A DNA stretch of 64,000 bases, taken from positions 1,984,001-2,048,000 of the forward strand of contig JANATF010000008.1 in NCBI GenBank assembly GCA_029449245.1, given 5' to 3'. This stretch comes from Mortierella alpina. Its lineage: Eukaryota > Mortierellomycota > Mortierellomycetes > Mortierellales > Mortierellaceae. A program made the translations under genes and the position numbers. Every line of letters starts with the position of its first letter. The stretch's first letter is position 1. This document shows positions 62,001 to 64,000 of the stretch, in pieces. The notes under the pieces were generated by a model. That model was not told the DNA's origin, made no database searches, and saw only the letters and a list, made by a program, of their open reading frames with translations.

Positions 62001-62124
62001 GGTCCAACCCGCAGCCCAGGCTGAAGAGGAAGATGAAGGAGACTTTGCCCAGGCTGAAGAGGAGGATGAAGGAGACTTTGCCCAGGCTGAAGAGGAGGAT
62101 GAAGGAGACTTTGGTCTCGATTAA
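59053..62124 (+). pseudogene. Fanzor-type (TnpB-like) RuvC nuclease with one in-frame stop
   Basis: Fanzors are eukaryotic relatives of TnpB; studied members are RNA-guided DNA endonucleases. Spliced as join(59053..59116, 59216..60192, 60301..60655, 60759..61666, 61777..62124), 883 residues, all GT-AG and in phase, broken by one TGA (61469-61471) at a position where tryptophan would fit (KRKQ-stop-ANRRAKRADYEQ). RuvC-I: VAVIGIDLGVVVPCAVAALY (exon 4). RuvC-II-like: VVVLGDGQFEGVRGRAS. Zinc ribbon: SSVCPRCDAAVTK and VTCTACNMP. RuvC-III: MHRDSAGAHNIARIG. The N-terminal half is helical with an acidic repeated insert (EDVEMSVADPA twice). The C-terminus has three 11-residue acidic repeats. Catalytic Asp residues are intact, so decay is recent, or expression uses readthrough or an alternative splice form. 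Confidence 0.8.
62014..62112. repeat. 33-bp tandem repeat, three copies, in the Fanzor 3' end
   Basis: Units at 62014-62046, 62047-62079 and 62080-62112 each encode AQAEEEDEGDF. They are nearly identical, so expansion is recent, and they keep the frame. Confidence 0.95.
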
Positions 62125-62326
62125 GCGGCGTGAAGCGTCGCAACAATTTGTAGAATAACGGGCGTCTTCCGGCCTTCGGGTTGGGGATGCCTCTACAGTA
62201 AGTGTACATCTTTTCACCTGCGAGAGCGACGAGCGAGCGTTGAGCGACCAGCGAGCGAGCGACCTTTGCTAACATTTATTCGCTCCCATCCCAAAGGGAG
62301 ACTCTATGATGTAATATCGGTCACAC
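62125..62326. other. Fanzor 3' flank with structured GC-rich sequence
   Basis: Between the Fanzor stop and the monooxygenase stop on the other strand. It holds pairing-prone sequence (CTTCCGGCCTTCGGGTTGGGG at about 62165-62185) and a GAGCGACGAGCGAGCG-type repeat at about 62222-62263. Guide RNAs of TnpB/Fanzor systems usually come from the 3' end of the gene and its flank, so this is where one would look. That is inference only. Confidence 0.3.
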
Positions 62327-64000
62327 CTAAATGGTGACAGCAGTCTCAGGGGCCGGCCTAGACTTTGATCGCTTCTGCTCCAGAACAGGCACTGTGCCAC
62401 GGTTTTGAACAAAGGGGAGGAAAGTGCATTGGGGGCGGTACGACGCATCTTTCAGGAATTGCTCAGTCTGTATGCGCTTAGGGATCCAGTTGAAGATCAT
62501 GTGGCGCGTAAGGCGTTCGCTCCAGGTCTAACACGGAGAGGATTTATCAATGTTGGCATTATGTACGAGAGTCGGTGGGCGAGTAGTGACGAACGTAAAC
62601 ACTATGCCACTTTTTTACCTGGCCATAGAGCATTTTGCCCATAATCCTTGTCTTGTCAATCTGGTATTTTGCGTGCGGATATCTCTGGTTCTTGTAGTCC
62701 TTGAAGGCAGCCATGATGTTCTCGTGCGTGACAGAGGGCATGTCATAGAGGCAATTGGCGAGAATGACAGCATCTTGGAAGGCATTGACGGCACCCTGAC
62801 CTGCACTCGGAAGAAACTAATGTACGAGGAATGCTTGTAAGCGATACGCACGGGCAATCAGAAACCTGGTTGCTTTGTAAGTCAAAACTTACTTTATGAG
62901 CGGCTGTTTTTTTTCCAAGTTTGAAGAGCACATCAGGGTCATGGCAAAGAAGAGGTATAAAGGTGAAATAATAAAAGGATTCGTCAGTGTGACCAGTTCC
63001 TCGGGATCGTGTTCGCCGTCAAGTGTGAGATGCAACATGTCCTTTGTCCGATCCAGGCAGATTCTGTAAGGCTTGCTTACCATCTCCAATGAGTACAGTG
63101 CGTCCATGGGTCCAAGTTTCGAATAATTTGTCCTCTAGTGCAACCTTAGATATCATGCTAGGGGGTGTGGCATCGATTAGTTCTCCCATGGTCCCACCAA
63201 GAGGACTAGGAAAGTCATAACATTCCCTGATCATGGCCGCATTCGACTCTGGACCCCATTCTGAATTCTTGAAGGTTGTGCACTTTGCTTCTTTAGCATC
63301 CAACTGAGAAATAATAGCCCAGCACACAATATTTTGGGGCACTGTCACCACAGACCACTTAGAGGAGCAAAATTACCAAAAAAAAAAAAAAAAAAAAGAG
63401 GTTAGCAAGCAGAAAGGCCGATAGGACAGCACCGTACTTTACCTGATCACAGACTTACAGAGTACGACGACTTCTCGCCAATGATGCGCTTGCAATGCGC
63501 GAGCTTATCCTTCAGCGCCGGGTATTTTTCCGCATCGAGAGATTCGGTGGTGCCCACCATGCAGATGTGACCAGCGTTCATGCTTTCTTTGTCGGAGCTG
63601 GGGAGTGCTGAAGCGAGAGCCTGGTAAAGGCTCTGACGGACCCCACTATGGGCACCGTCGGCGCCGACAAGAATGTCACCCTCGTATGAAGTGCCATCGC
63701 TGCATCGAATCATGACTCCATTCTCATTCTGCAAGAGCGATAGCACTCTTTTGCCGTATTTAATCTTTTCAGCGGGCACATGAGATAGGAGGAGGTTGTG
63801 AAGCGCGGGTCGAGCAAACATGATGGTATCATATCCTGTCCGCTCTCGATACTGCTCAAACTCAAAGCCACCGAGAATGTTGAGCTGAGGATCGTACATG
63901 TCGACTCCAGGGCAAGGGTAGGATACTTTGAGGAGCTCATCCAGAAGTCCGAGCTGCTCAAAGACTGGGAGGATGTTGGCTCCAAAGCCCATCGCGGATC
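62327..64000 (-). CDS. FAD-dependent monooxygenase, copy 2 (5' end beyond window)
   Basis: Paralogue of the gene at 53.2 kb. Spliced as complement(62327..62528, 62619..62816, 62893..62903, 63081..63357, 63459..>64000), with the same intron positions and an exon of identical length (198 nt). Motifs: SAMGFGANILPVFEQLGLLD at the right edge, GDILVGADGAHSGVRQSLYQ (DG motif), GDAAHK split by an 11-nt microexon, FLPSAGQGAVNAFQDAVILA, and the C-terminal WSERLTRHMIFNWIPKRIQT. The GxGxxG exon lies outside the window. The last exon ends ETAVTI and a stop that lies only 203 bp from the Fanzor stop, so the two genes converge. No lesions are visible. An A19 run lies in the intron near 63378. Confidence 0.9.

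Noticed and set aside
39257-62124. Repeat-induced point mutation as the cause of the stops
   Set aside because: The changes are transitions, and some (TGT to TAT) fit a CpA context, but the TGA in the 59-kb gene would not. There are too few sites to support a mutational process.
56600-62330. Terminal inverted repeats or target duplication bounding the FEN-Fanzor unit
   Set aside because: I looked on both sides by eye and found none that match. The GAGCGA-like sequences at 55.2-55.3 kb and 62.2 kb are short, low-complexity and not properly inverted.

Overview
The window is nuclear DNA of a filamentous fungus. Most genes have several exons, with short GT-AG introns (donors GTAAGT, GTATGT or GTACGT; acceptors YAG) and protein families typical of eukaryotes. 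I infer Mucoromycota, most likely a Mortierella relative, from protein character, intron style and the load of Fanzor-like sequences; I could not test this by search. Gene models below were spliced by eye, joining frames across canonical splice sites.

Region by region. 1-7 kb (minus strand): an App1-type phosphatidate phosphatase running off the left edge, then the splicing factor Cdc5/Cef1. 7-9.6 kb: an unidentified, frame-broken gene and a remnant of a FEN1/XPG-like nuclease. 9.6-17.6 kb: gene-poor, with a small thioredoxin-fold gene that seems to lack its active-site cysteines. 17.7-36 kb: a conserved block with a USP8-dimerisation-domain protein, a mitoPLD-like phospholipase D, a TBC RabGAP and a tyrosine-kinase-like protein kinase joined to ankyrin repeats; a hAT transposase scrap lies between. 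37.8-39 kb: a short-chain dehydrogenase. 39-46.4 kb: an accessory region with a decayed Fanzor (TnpB-like) gene, an unknown intronless gene, a MITE with TA duplications, a small secreted cysteine-rich protein, and a DUF2278 pseudogene broken by a tiny foldback insertion. 46.8-49.3 kb: the checkpoint protein Mad3/BubR1. 50-64 kb: a second Fanzor remnant, a uridine-kinase-like gene with an altered P-loop, and two paralogous FAD monooxygenases facing each other tail to tail. Between the monooxygenases lie a ubiquitin-protease scrap and a 5.2-kb two-gene unit.

That unit (56.9-62.1 kb) is the most interesting part. Its first reading frame looks like a FEN1/XPG nuclease with a lysine-rich tail. Its second is a Fanzor-type RuvC nuclease with a zinc ribbon. 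They overlap by an ATGA stop-start and each carries one in-frame stop codon. With the FEN-like remnant at 9 kb and the Fanzor remnants at 39-40 and 50 kb, it points to a dispersed mobile family that may pair a flap-endonuclease-like protein with an RNA-guided nuclease. I know of no description of this pairing.
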